DNA of 64,000 nucleotides from Kitasatospora sp. MAA4 (GTDB taxonomy: Bacteria > Actinomycetota > Actinomycetes > Streptomycetales > Streptomycetaceae): NCBI RefSeq assembly GCF_029893355.1, contig NZ_JARZAI010000020.1, forward strand, positions 1 to 64,000, in the 5' to 3' direction. Both the position numbers and the translations under genes were made by a program. Shown piece by piece: positions 1 through 7,931 of this stretch. Below the pieces are notes generated by a model that searched no databases, had not been told where the DNA came from, and was given only the letters and a program-made list of their open reading frames with translations. Every line of letters starts with the position of its first letter. Position 1 is the first letter of the stretch.

Positions 1-2
1 CC

Positions 3-50
3 TCCTACGAGCCCTTCACCCGCCCGCTCGACCTGCTGGGCATCGCCTGA
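3..50 (+). CDS. C-terminal end of a gene entering from the left
   Basis: Only the last 15 codons and a TGA stop are inside the window (reading SYEPFTRPLDLLGIA). This is too little to assign a family. It is called because the frame is open to the window edge and ends just before a pyrimidine-rich stretch that could hold its terminator. Function unknown. Confidence 0.4.
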   Translation, partial: SYEPFTRPLDLLGIA

Positions 51-84
51 CCGGCACACGCACAAGATCACGGGACTTTGCAAC

Positions 85-114
85 GGCCCTGGGCCGGGCC
101 CTCTTCCCTTTTCC
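85..114 (+). terminator. possible terminator after the truncated first gene
   Basis: GGCCC at 85-89 can pair with GGGCC at 96-100 across a six-base loop. A pyrimidine/T-rich tract (CTCTTCCCTTTTCC) follows at 101-114. The stem is short, so this is only a candidate. Confidence 0.3.
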
Positions 115-182
115 GCGCGGGGCGGGGTACCCCTGGATGGTGGGCGGCCGGTTGGCGGGCGCGGTGCGGAGGGGAACGGATC

Positions 183-1073
183 ATGAGCGAGGAACGGTTC
201 GACGGCGACGGCTGGCAGGTGGACGAGCGGTGCACGAACTGCGACGTCGCCCGACAGCTCGCCCCCGGCCTGATCGGCGAGGTCGACGGCCGCTCGGTCG
301 TCCTGCGCCAGCCGCGCGGCCAGCGCGAGCTCCGACAGCTCCAGGCCGCCGCGCACGCGTGCCCCACCCGTTCGATCCGTCCCCCGGACGGGCGGTTGGA
401 CGCGGCGTCGGATCCCTTCCCGATGGCGCTGGACGACACCGTGCTCCTGTGCGGACACAACTCCGCGCACACCGCGGGGGCCAACTCCTACCTGCTGCGC
501 CGCCCCGACGGCAGCGCGATGATGGTGGACACGCCGCGCTGGAGCACGTCGCTGGCCGCACGCTACGAGGCGCTGGGCCCCGTCACCGACGTCCTGCTCA
601 CGCACCGCGACCACGCGGCCCACGGCCGACGCTACGCCGACCGCCTCGGCGCCCGGCTGTGGATCCACGAGGGTGACCTCGATGCCGCCCCGAACGCCGA
701 CCGGGTGCTGCGCGGCAGCGAACCGGCGGAGATCGCCGAAGGAGTGACCGCCTTCCCCCTCCCCGGGCACACCCGGGGCAGCGTTCTCTACCTCGCGGAC
801 GAGCGGTACTGCTTCAGCGGCGACAGCTTCTACTGGTCCCGTACCACGGCGGATATCGAGGTGGCGGACAGTGTCACCTGGTACTCCATCAGTGAGCTGG
901 CCGCCTCGCTGGCCCGGACGGCCGGACGGCTGCGCTTCGAGTGGCTGCTGCCGGGCCATGGCGACCGCCGGCAGCTCCCCGCCGACGAGATGAGCCGGCG
1001 GCTGCTGCGGCTGGCGACGCGTACCCAGGAGCTCCAGCCCCGACCGGTCGACTTCACCGCGGTGCGTTGGTGA
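183..1073 (+). CDS. ferredoxin-domain / metallo-beta-lactamase-fold hydrolase fusion
   Basis: Predicted 296-residue cytoplasmic protein. The first ~75 residues resemble a small iron-sulfur ferredoxin: CTNC near residues 17-20 and a later ACPTRSI segment near residue 60, giving three candidate cluster cysteines. The rest is a metallo-beta-lactamase fold, with a metal-binding-like LLTHRDHAAHG segment near residue 140, PLPGHTRGS near residue 196, FSGDS near residue 212 and LPGHGD near residue 258. The start at 183 is preferred because GAGGGGAACGG lies just upstream; an in-frame extension to 78 has no good ribosome site. The family is common in actinomycetes as a redox-linked hydrolase of unknown substrate. 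The gene stands alone and converges on the PAAR-like gene. Confidence 0.8.
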   Translation: MSEERFDGDGWQVDERCTNCDVARQLAPGLIGEVDGRSVVLRQPRGQRELRQLQAAAHACPTRSIRPPDGRLDAASDPFPMALDDTVLLCGHNSAHTAGANSYLLRRPDGSAMMVDTPRWSTSLAARYEALGPVTDVLLTHRDHAAHGRRYADRLGARLWIHEGDLDAAPNADRVLRGSEPAEIAEGVTAFPLPGHTRGSVLYLADERYCFSGDSFYWSRTTADIEVADSVTWYSISELAASLARTAGRLRFEWLLPGHGDRRQLPADEMSRRLLRLATRTQELQPRPVDFTAVRW

Positions 1074-1101
1074 GGGTGCGTCCGGTGAGGGCCTGACGCT
1101 C

Positions 1102-1494
1102 TCAGCCGGCGGCCTCGGTGCTCTCCTGGCCCGGTTCGGCGATCTCGATCAGGCCGCCCCAGGCGCAGGCGCAGGTGCAGGAGGCGGTGAGGGCGGGCAG
1201 TGAGTCGATCTGGACCGTCGGCGAGCCGGGCGTCCAGGGGGCGGGGAGCACCGGGAGGCAGGGCATGGGGGTGAGGACGCCCAGGGCGGCGGCCGTCGCG
1301 GCCGCGACCTCGGGGTTCTCCTCGCTCAGGCAGAGGCCGAAGGTCGGGATGTTCAGCAGCGGCGCGTTGTCCTGGACGGTGGCGATCGGCAGGCCGCCGA
1401 CCGTCGCATCGGGGCGCAGCACCGCCAGCACGGCCGGCGGGCCCTGCCCGAAGGAGCACGACAGCTCCGCCCCCATGACCACCAGCAAGCCCAC
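1102..1494 (-). CDS. PAAR-like domain protein (DUF4280-type)
   Basis: 130 residues. The protein matches the PAAR-like DUF4280 pattern throughout: MGAELSCSFGQGP near the start, LPIATVQDNAPLLNIPTFG in the middle, then NPEVAAATAAALGVLTPMPC and later TASCTCACAWGGLIEI with its cysteine cluster. PAAR and PAAR-like proteins sharpen the spike tip of contractile injection machines or cap toxins. No tube, sheath or toxin gene lies nearby, so any link to a Streptomyces contractile system is inference. A GTG start at 1494 is chosen because GGGGAGAG sits about six bases upstream; an internal ATG at 1476 would remove six residues. Confidence 0.8.
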   Translation of the reverse strand: MGLLVVMGAELSCSFGQGPPAVLAVLRPDATVGGLPIATVQDNAPLLNIPTFGLCLSEENPEVAAATAAALGVLTPMPCLPVLPAPWTPGSPTVQIDSLPALTASCTCACAWGGLIEIAEPGQESTEAAG

Positions 1495-1636
1495 GGTTCT
1501 CTCCCCTCGACACACGCCGGCCTCCGTTCTAGCCCCTGCACCCCGTGCGTGCGCAGCGGCGTCCGGGCGGACCTCGGGGCAGCTGCGGCTGCCCGATGGA
1601 TCGGGGGGACGCAGGATGGTGGGAGGGGCGGCACCC

Positions 1637-1688
1637 GAGGAGTGGCCCTGAGGAGTAGTTCCGAGGAGTAGTCCCAAGGAGTGGTCCT
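1637..1688 (+). repeat. four tandem 13-bp repeats, each a Shine-Dalgarno-like GAGGAG/AAGGAG
   Basis: Four imperfect head-to-tail units lie directly before the ATG at 1690: GAGGAGTGGCCCT, GAGGAGTAGTTCC, GAGGAGTAGTCCC and AAGGAGTGGTCCT. The last unit is the ribosome site of the next gene; the others are extra copies of the same signal. Confidence 0.85.
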
Positions 1689-1689
1689 G

Positions 1690-2220
1690 ATGACGAACGA
1701 CACGGCGCAGCGGTACGACGTCGGGCGCACGCGGCTGCTGGCGCACTGGCGACAGGCGGCGGACATCCACCTCTCGCCGACGAAGCGCTCGCTGCTGGTG
1801 ACCTGGGTCAGCTTCGGGACCACGTTCGGCACCGCCCGGCTGATCACCCACGGCATCCGGGGCGGCTGGCTGCCCTGGGGGAACGTCTCGGCGGGCGGAA
1901 CGCACGTGCACCACTACAACTTCGGCATCGCGGCGCTGGCGGGCGTCGGTCTGGTCGCGGTGCGCGGGGACGAGAAGGCGGTCAGGCACCCGGTGGTCGC
2001 GGCGGGCTACGGGATGGGGGCGGCGCTGATCGCGGACGAGTTCGCGCTGCTGCTGGACCTCCAGGACGTGTACTGGGCCAAGCAGGGGCGGGTGAGCGTG
2101 GACGTGGCGCTCGGCGTGCTGGCGGGGCTCGGCGCCTACCTGACGGCTGCGCCGTTCTGGCACGAAATCGTCCGGATCGGCCGGCAGCACGCCTCCCGCC
2201 ATCTGTTCGGGGCCTGCTGA
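1690..2220 (+). CDS. conserved integral membrane protein
   Basis: 176 residues with about four hydrophobic helices (around residues 35-55, 75-95, 105-130 and 135-155). A THVHHYNFG histidine cluster near residue 70, followed by acidic and aromatic residues (ADEFALLLDLQDVYW), is a recognisable actinobacterial pattern, possibly metal binding. Translation starts at the ATG at 1690, preceded by AAGGAG at 1676-1681, the last of four tandem ribosome-site-like repeats. No catalytic family was recognised and the function is unknown. Confidence 0.7.
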   Translation: MTNDTAQRYDVGRTRLLAHWRQAADIHLSPTKRSLLVTWVSFGTTFGTARLITHGIRGGWLPWGNVSAGGTHVHHYNFGIAALAGVGLVAVRGDEKAVRHPVVAAGYGMGAALIADEFALLLDLQDVYWAKQGRVSVDVALGVLAGLGAYLTAAPFWHEIVRIGRQHASRHLFGAC

Positions 2221-2375
2221 GCCCCTTCCGCCCGACCGCGGGGCCCGGCCACAGCTGTGTCTACGCGCGTCACGAGATGTTCACCGCAAGGCCCCTCCCC
2301 GGGTCGTCCACCGAGTGCTGTCATGAGCGCATCCAGTCGGCAACTCGCTGCCGACGCTGCCCTTTTGGAGCTCAG

Positions 2376-2945
2376 ATGCGCTCAGTACCGAGACGCGCCG
2401 CCGTCACCGGAACCGCTCTTGCCCTCGCCCTCGGCGGCCTGCTGACGGGCACCGCCCACGCCGCGCCGGCCCACCCCGGCGCCGTTCGGACCGCAGCCGT
2501 CCAGGCCGCGGCGACCTGCTCCGAGGCCTACCTGCCGCTGCCCGACCCCGCCTGCACGCCGGGCGCGCTCAACCCCGCCGTCACCCAGGACACCATCGAC
2601 TCGACCATCTGCGTCTCGGGCTGGACCACCACCGTGCGGCCCTCCACCTCCTACACCAACAAGCTCAAGGCGCAGCAGATCATCGCCTACGGCTACAGCG
2701 ACACCAACATGTCCGACTACGAGGAGGACCACTTCATCCCGCTGGAGCTGGGCGGCGCGCCCAAGGACCCGAACAACCTCTGGCCCGAACCGCACGACAA
2801 CGCCACCGGCACCTCCTTCCAGAAGGACGCCGTCGAGAACGCGCTGAAGCGGGCGGTCTGTTCGGGCGCCGTCCAGCTCGCCCCCGCGCAGACCGCCATA
2901 GCGACGGACTGGACCACCGCGCTGGCGACCCTCGGCCTCGGCTGA
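2376..2945 (+). CDS. secreted HNH-like (metal-finger) protein
   Basis: 189 residues. The N-terminus is a Sec signal peptide: MRSVPRRAAV, a hydrophobic core, and cleavage near AHA-AP about 30 residues in. The mature part carries EEDHFIPLELGGAP, NNLWPEPH and FQKDAVENALKR, resembling the beta-beta-alpha metal finger of HNH endonucleases (DHxIPLELGG followed by an N-L-W-P segment). Paired cysteines suggest an extracellular fold. Probable role: secreted nuclease or a degenerate relative; activity is unproven. TTGGAG lies just upstream of the ATG, and a strong hairpin follows the stop. Confidence 0.7.
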   Translation: MRSVPRRAAVTGTALALALGGLLTGTAHAAPAHPGAVRTAAVQAAATCSEAYLPLPDPACTPGALNPAVTQDTIDSTICVSGWTTTVRPSTSYTNKLKAQQIIAYGYSDTNMSDYEEDHFIPLELGGAPKDPNNLWPEPHDNATGTSFQKDAVENALKRAVCSGAVQLAPAQTAIATDWTTALATLGLG

Positions 2946-2949
2946 GGAC

Positions 2950-2983
2950 CAGGGTGGGTGGTACCGCAGTACCACCCACCCTG
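2950..2983 (+). terminator. rho-independent-type terminator hairpin
   Basis: A perfect 15-bp stem (CAGGGTGGGTGGTAC pairing with GTACCACCCACCCTG) around a four-base CGCA loop starts five bases after the stop codon at 2945. No U-tract follows, which is common in streptomycetes. Confidence 0.85.
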
Positions 2984-3040
2984 CGGCGCCTCACCCCCGG
3001 GTACCACGGATCGGGCGGCGCACGGCTCTAACCTGGGCAG

Positions 3041-4405
3041 GTGACCCCTGTGAGCGTCGACGACACCACCGGCACGCCGCCGCCCGACCAGCCGCCCGCC
3101 ACCGACGGGACGGCGGTGGACCCGCTGTGGGCCCACCCGCTGGTGGCCCGGCTGGTGCGGGCCGGCCAGCGCGTGCAGCGCGCCGACCGCGAGCGGCCGT
3201 GGGCGCTGGACGCCGCCGTGGTGGTCGCGGTGTTCCTGCTGTTCTGCGTGCCGGACCTGGTGCACGGCGGCGGGCCGCGCGACTCCGCCGTGAAGATCAC
3301 CCACCTGCCGGTGGCCGGCATGCTCGCGCTCCAGGCGGCCCTGCTGCTACCGCTGTTCTGGCGGCGCCGGGCTCCCACCGTCGCGTTCGCGCTGGTCGCG
3401 ACCGCCTTCCTGGTCCAGTGGTCGATGCTGGTGCTGCTGCGCGCCGACATCGCGCTGCTGATCGCCCTCTACAGCCTGGCGCTGCACGGCCGCCTGCGGC
3501 ACCTGCCGTGGGCCTGCGCCGCCGCCGAGTGCCTGCTGGCCGTGGTGGCCCTGCGCGTCTCGCCGGCGGTCAACTTCCTGGACGCGCTGTTCTTCCTGAC
3601 CAGCGCCGCCACCGCCGCCACCGCGCTGGGGCTCGCCCTGCGGATCCGCCGCTCGCACCTGGCCTCGCTGCGCGAGCGCGCGGCACGCCTGGTGGTCGAG
3701 CGCGACCAGCGCAGCAAACTGGCCGCCGCCGCCGAACGGACCCGGATGGCCCGGGAGATGCACGACATCATCGGCCACAACCTGTCCGTCATCATCGGCC
3801 TGGCCGACGGCGGCGCGTACGCGGTCGAGGCCGCGCCCGAGCGCGGCAGGGAGGCGCTGCAACTCATCGCCGGCACCGGGCGCCAGGCACTGGGCGAACT
3901 GCGCCGGATGCTGGGCGTGCTGCGCGAGCAGCCGGAGGGCGCCGTGCTCAGCCCGCAGCCCGGCATCGCGGACCTGGACGCGCTCTGCGAACGGGTCCGC
4001 GCCGCCGGACCGCAGGTCACCTACCGCACCAGCGGCGACATGGCCCTGCTGGACCCTGGCGTGCAGCTGACGGTCTACCGGATCGCGCAGGAAGCGCTCA
4101 CCAACACCCTCAAACACGCGGGCACCCGCACCCACAGCCGGCTCACCGTCGCCGTCGAGGAGGCCGGACTGCGCGTGCACATCGAGGACACCGGCCCGCC
4201 GGACGGCGCCGCGGCGCCCCGGCCGGCCGGCGGCGAGGGCCACGGGATCGCCGGGATGCGCGAGCGCGCCGCCCTCTACGGCGGGACGGTCAGCGCCGGT
4301 CCGCGCCCCGGCGGCGGCTGGACGGTGCTCACCGTCCTGGACCTCACCCCGCCCGCCGAGAACTTCCCCAGCACCGCCACCGAACCGGAAGACACCGCCC
4401 TGTGA
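3041..4405 (+). CDS. NarL-type sensor histidine kinase
   Basis: 454 residues. The N-terminal half is a membrane sensor with several hydrophobic helices between about residues 58 and 200. A HisKA_3 dimerisation segment follows (RTRMAREMHDIIGHNLS, phospho-acceptor His241), then a HATPase_c domain with QEALTNTLKHA and GHGIAGMRERA boxes. It would phosphorylate the response regulator encoded next, whose GTG start overlaps this stop by four bases. The GTG at 3041 lies six bases after a TAACCT -10-like motif and has no ribosome site, so the mRNA may be leaderless. The signal sensed is unknown. Confidence 0.92.
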   Translation: MTPVSVDDTTGTPPPDQPPATDGTAVDPLWAHPLVARLVRAGQRVQRADRERPWALDAAVVVAVFLLFCVPDLVHGGGPRDSAVKITHLPVAGMLALQAALLLPLFWRRRAPTVAFALVATAFLVQWSMLVLLRADIALLIALYSLALHGRLRHLPWACAAAECLLAVVALRVSPAVNFLDALFFLTSAATAATALGLALRIRRSHLASLRERAARLVVERDQRSKLAAAAERTRMAREMHDIIGHNLSVIIGLADGGAYAVEAAPERGREALQLIAGTGRQALGELRRMLGVLREQPEGAVLSPQPGIADLDALCERVRAAGPQVTYRTSGDMALLDPGVQLTVYRIAQEALTNTLKHAGTRTHSRLTVAVEEAGLRVHIEDTGPPDGAAAPRPAGGEGHGIAGMRERAALYGGTVSAGPRPGGGWTVLTVLDLTPPAENFPSTATEPEDTAL

Positions 4406-5076
4406 CCACCGTGCTCATCGTCGACGACCAGCCGCTGCAACGCTTCGGCTTCCGCATGCTGCTGGAGAGCACCCCCGACACCGAGGTCGTCGGCGAGGCC
4501 GGCCACGGCGCCGAGGCGGTGCGCCAGAGCGCGCTGCTGCGGCCCGACGTCATCCTGATGGACGTCCGGATGCCCGGCATGGACGGCATCGAGGCCACCC
4601 GCCGGATCATCGCCGCCGGCGGCCGCTCCCGGATCCTGGTGCTGACCACCTTCGACCTGGACGAGTACGCGCACGCGGCGCTGCGCGCCGGAGCCAGCGG
4701 GTTCCTGCTCAAGGACGCGCTGCCCGAGGAACTGCTGGCCGGCATCCGGGCGGTGGCCTCGGGCGACGCGGTGATCGCCCCCGCGCTGACCCGGCGCCTG
4801 CTGGACGCCTACGCCCACCGGCTGCCCACCAGCGCGCCCGATCCGGACGCCGACCACCCCCGGCTGCGCGCCCTCACCGAGCGCGAACGCGAGATCCTGG
4901 TCGCCATCGGCCGCGGCTGGACCAACGGCGAGATCGCCGAGCGGCTGGTCCTGTCGGAGTCGACCGTGAAGACCCACGTCGGCCGCGTGCTGGCGAAGAT
5001 CGGTGCCCGGGACCGCGTGCAGGCCGTCATCCTGGCCTACGACCTCGGCCTGGCCCGCCCGGGTACCCCTGACTGA
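4402..5076 (+). CDS. LuxR/NarL-family response regulator
   Basis: 224 residues. A receiver domain (VLIVDDQPLQRFG, phospho-accepting Asp54 in ILMDVRMPGMDG, a conserved Thr in VLTTFD, and Lys in FLLKDALPEE) is followed by a LuxR-type helix-turn-helix at about residues 152-215 (LTEREREILVAIGRGWTNGE, STVKTHVGRVLAKIG). It is the cognate partner of the upstream kinase, with GTGA overlap and likely translational coupling. Its targets cannot be inferred from the neighbours. Confidence 0.95.
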   Translation: MTTVLIVDDQPLQRFGFRMLLESTPDTEVVGEAGHGAEAVRQSALLRPDVILMDVRMPGMDGIEATRRIIAAGGRSRILVLTTFDLDEYAHAALRAGASGFLLKDALPEELLAGIRAVASGDAVIAPALTRRLLDAYAHRLPTSAPDPDADHPRLRALTEREREILVAIGRGWTNGEIAERLVLSESTVKTHVGRVLAKIGARDRVQAVILAYDLGLARPGTPD

Positions 5077-5156
5077 CGGATTGTCGGACTGTTGACGTTC
5101 GGGTTTTGATTTCACGGGGACAACTGGGCGGTGCACGCAGGATCGTTGCGGTGGTC

Positions 5157-5594
5157 CTACCCGGTGGCGGTGACCGAGCGCCAGTCCAGCTGGGTGGAGA
5201 GCACCATGGTGCTGGAGGGCTGCCCGTAGCTGGAGAGCCGGTCGATCAGCGCCTCGAAGGCCTCGATCGACTCGGCCTCCACCTTGAGGATGCTGCACGC
5301 GTCGCCGGTGACCCGGTGGATCTCGCGGATCCCGGGCCAGCGCATCACCTCCGCGTCGCGCAGCAGGCAGGTGGGTCCGTAGCAGGACATCCGGATGAAG
5401 GCGGGCACCGACCAGCCCGCGCGGGCCGACTCCACATGGGCGTGGTAGCCGGTGATGACGCCCGACTCCTCCAGCCTGCGCACCCGTTCGGTGACCGCCG
5501 GCGGTGAGAGGTGAACCCGCCGCGACAGCTCGCTGTAGGAGAGGCGCGCGTCGTTCTGGAGCTCCCGCAGGATCGCCCAGTCCATGTCGTCCAC
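5157..5594 (-). CDS. Lrp/AsnC-family regulator, probably of the kynurenine operon
   Basis: 145 residues. The N-terminal helix-turn-helix (MDWAILRELQNDARLSYSEL, then VHLSPPAVTERVRRLEESG) is followed by an AsnC-type ligand-binding RAM domain. It is divergently transcribed, 144 bp from the tryptophan dioxygenase gene. In Pseudomonas an Lrp-type regulator (KynR) controls kynurenine genes, so a role as tryptophan- or kynurenine-responsive activator is a reasonable inference. The GTG at 5594 is preceded by AAAGG; the ATG at 5585 is an alternative start. Confidence 0.9.
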   Translation of the reverse strand: MDDMDWAILRELQNDARLSYSELSRRVHLSPPAVTERVRRLEESGVITGYHAHVESARAGWSVPAFIRMSCYGPTCLLRDAEVMRWPGIREIHRVTGDACSILKVEAESIEAFEALIDRLSSYGQPSSTMVLSTQLDWRSVTATG

Positions 5595-5738
5595 GGCGGA
5601 CCTTTCGTCCCAGAAGTGATCATGGCGATTCCGTCGCGAACTCAACGTCGCGCGGCGGCATCGCCGTGGATTCACTATTCCACCAACCAGCTCTCCAGCG
5701 CCATCATGAGCGGGCCTGCTACCAGAAGGGTGTACCCC
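5595..5738. promoter_or_regulatory. divergent control region between Lrp regulator and kynurenine operon
   Basis: This 144-bp gap must hold promoters for both directions and the regulator's binding sites. Visible elements are GGCGAT and ATCGCC inverted arms flanking GTCGCG/GTCGCGCG repeats near 5623-5665, and a TATTCC -10-like element near 5680 for the rightward operon. These site assignments are tentative. Confidence 0.4.
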
Positions 5739-6626
5739 ATGAACGAGAGCGCTCCGACAGCGGTGCTGCGACCGGCGACGGCACGGGAGCGCACCGATCG
5801 CGCCAGGGCCACCGGCGGTGCGCCGACCCTCGACTTCGCGGACCGGGTCCCCTACGACGTCTACGTTCGCACCGGCGAACTGCACTCCCTGCAGTACCCG
5901 TTGAGCGACGACGCCGGGGAGATGTCGTTCCTGGTGATCAGCCAGGTGATGGAACTCTACTTCGGGCTCACCCGGTTCGAGCTGCGCGAGGTGCAGCAGC
6001 TGCTGCGCGCGGACGACGTCTGGGGCGCGCTGCTGCCGCTGCGCCGAGCCGCGCTGCACCTGGAGGGGCTCAACGCCAGCTGGCAGGGCCTGCGGTGGAT
6101 GACCCCGGCGGACTTCAACCGGTTCCGCGACCAGCTCGGCGAGGGCTCGGGCTTCCAGTCCGCGATGTACCGCCACCTGGAGTTCCTGCTCGACCTGAAG
6201 ACCGCCTCGCTGATCCGGCCCTTCCACCGACAGCCGGACGTCTACGCCGAGTTGGCCGACGCGCTGGCGGCCCCCAGCCTCTGGGACGACGTCATCGCGC
6301 TGCTCGCCCGGCGCGGCCACGCCGTCCCGTCCGAGCTGACCGAACGCGACTTCGCCGCCGAACGCCCGCCGCACCCCGCCGTCGAGGCCGCCTGGGTGGA
6401 GGTCTACCGCGACAGCGGCCCGGACAACCACCTGCGGCTGCTCGGCGAGGCGCTCACCGAGGTGGCCGAGCAGTTCGGGCAGTGGCGCTACCGGCACCTG
6501 AGCGCGGTGCGCCGCGCGATGGGCGCCAAGCCCGGCAGCGGCGGCTCCAACGGCCTGGCCTGGCTGGAGCGGAGCATGGCCCGCGAGGTCTTCCCGGAAC
6601 TCTGGTCCGCCCGCACCTTCATGTAG
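5739..6626 (+). CDS. kynA: tryptophan 2,3-dioxygenase
   Basis: 295 residues; heme enzyme opening the indole ring of L-tryptophan to N-formylkynurenine, the first step of the operon. The YDVY segment (residues 39-42), GFQSAMYRHLEF substrate/heme pocket, WRYRHLSAVRRAMG with the proximal heme histidine, and GSGGSNG loop are all present. Oddly, the distal histidine of classic enzymes (His55 in the Xanthomonas protein, in IIQHQ) is replaced by Ser68 in LVISQV, as in IDO-type enzymes, which carry serine there. AGAAGGG precedes the ATG at 5739; an in-frame ATG at 5706 is less likely. Confidence 0.92.
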   Translation: MNESAPTAVLRPATARERTDRARATGGAPTLDFADRVPYDVYVRTGELHSLQYPLSDDAGEMSFLVISQVMELYFGLTRFELREVQQLLRADDVWGALLPLRRAALHLEGLNASWQGLRWMTPADFNRFRDQLGEGSGFQSAMYRHLEFLLDLKTASLIRPFHRQPDVYAELADALAAPSLWDDVIALLARRGHAVPSELTERDFAAERPPHPAVEAAWVEVYRDSGPDNHLRLLGEALTEVAEQFGQWRYRHLSAVRRAMGAKPGSGGSNGLAWLERSMAREVFPELWSARTFM

Positions 6627-6650
6627 CACGAGAGGGAAGAGAGAGTACCG

Positions 6651-7931
6651 GTGACTGGAGAAGAAGAAGCCCTCGCGCTCGACGCGGCCGACCCCGGCCA
6701 CCGCGACCTGTTCCACATACCGCCCGCCGACGGCGGACGGTACGCGCAGGCCGCGTACTTCGCGGGCAACTCGCTCGGCCTCCAGCCGAAGGCGACCCGC
6801 GCCGAACTGCTGGAGGACCTGGACGACTGGCAGCGGCTCGGCGTCGAGGGGCACCTGGAGGCCGGCCGTCCCTGGCTGCCGTACCACGAGCTGCTCACCG
6901 AGCCGGCCGCCCGCCTGGTCGGCGCCCGGCCCGCCGAGACCGTCGCGATGAACTCCCTGACGGTCAACCTCCATCTGCTGATGACCTCCTTCTACCGCCC
7001 GCACGGCGAGCGGGTTCACCTGGTGATCGAGGACAGCGCCTTCCCCTCCGACAGCTACGCCGTGCGCAGTCAGGCCCGCCTGCACGGACTCGACCCGGAC
7101 ACCGCCGTGGTGCGGCTGCGGCCGCGCGCCGGCGAGGCCGTGCTGCGCACCGAGGACGTCCTGGAGCATCTGGCGCGCGAGGGGCAGCGCACGGCACTGG
7201 TCCTGCTGGCCGGGGTCAACTACCTCACCGGCGAGCTGCTGGACATCCCCGCCATCACCGCCGCCGGACAGGCGGCCGGTGCCCGGGTCGGCTGGGACCT
7301 GGCGCACGCCGTCGGCAACGTACCGCTCCAACTCCACGACTGGGGAGTCGACTTCGCTGCCTGGTGCAGCTACAAGTACCTCAACGCGGGCCCCGGCGCA
7401 GTGGCCGGCGCCTTCGTCCACGAGCGCCACCACGCCGACCGCGACCTGCCGCGACTGGAGGGCTGGTGGAGCACCGAGCCGGCCACCCGCTTCCGGATGG
7501 ACCCGGTCTCCCGGCCGCCCGCCAGCGCCGACGCCTGGCAGGTCTCCAACCCGCCGATCCTCGCGATGGGCCCGGTGCGCACCTCGCTGGAGCTCTTCGA
7601 CAAGGTGGGCATGAGCGCGCTGCGCGCCCGCAGCGAGCGGCTGACCGGCTACCTCGAAGCGCTGCTGGACGAGATCACCCCCTCGCGCCCGATCGGCGTG
7701 GTCACCCCGCGCGACCCCGGCCGCCGCGGCTGCCAGCTGTCGCTTCGCATCGGCAGCGGCAGCGGCAGCGGCAGCGCCGCCGAGTTGGCCCGGCAGCTGC
7801 GCCGCACCCACGGCGTCATCGCCGACGCGCGCGAACCCGACATCGTCCGGCTCGCCCCCGTCCCGCTCTACTCGACCTTCCACGACTGCTGGCGCGCCGC
7901 CGACGCGCTGGCCCAGGCGGTGACGGCATGA
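6651..7931 (+). CDS. kynU: kynureninase
   Basis: 426 residues; PLP enzyme cleaving kynurenine or 3-hydroxykynurenine to anthranilate or 3-hydroxyanthranilate plus alanine. Recognisable elements are YFAGNSLGLQP near residue 36, VIEDSAFPSD near 125, WDLAHAVGN near 215 and the PLP lysine Lys242 in WCSYKYLNAGPGA. With the next gene present, 3-hydroxykynurenine is the likely physiological substrate. A short GSGSGSGS run near residue 364 is encoded by a GGCAGC microsatellite and may be length-variable. GTG start; the stop overlaps the next gene by four bases. Confidence 0.95.
   Translation: MTGEEEALALDAADPGHRDLFHIPPADGGRYAQAAYFAGNSLGLQPKATRAELLEDLDDWQRLGVEGHLEAGRPWLPYHELLTEPAARLVGARPAETVAMNSLTVNLHLLMTSFYRPHGERVHLVIEDSAFPSDSYAVRSQARLHGLDPDTAVVRLRPRAGEAVLRTEDVLEHLAREGQRTALVLLAGVNYLTGELLDIPAITAAGQAAGARVGWDLAHAVGNVPLQLHDWGVDFAAWCSYKYLNAGPGAVAGAFVHERHHADRDLPRLEGWWSTEPATRFRMDPVSRPPASADAWQVSNPPILAMGPVRTSLELFDKVGMSALRARSERLTGYLEALLDEITPSRPIGVVTPRDPGRRGCQLSLRIGSGSGSGSAAELARQLRRTHGVIADAREPDIVRLAPVPLYSTFHDCWRAADALAQAVTA

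Noticed and set aside
7745..7775. GGCAGC microsatellite in kynureninase as a CRISPR or regulatory repeat
   Set aside because: It is a simple in-frame Gly-Ser codon repeat inside a clear gene.
5603..7883. Upstream extension of the Lrp gene frame through the kynurenine genes
   Set aside because: The extension is antisense to well-defined catalytic genes; only the C-terminal 145 codons encode the AsnC protein.
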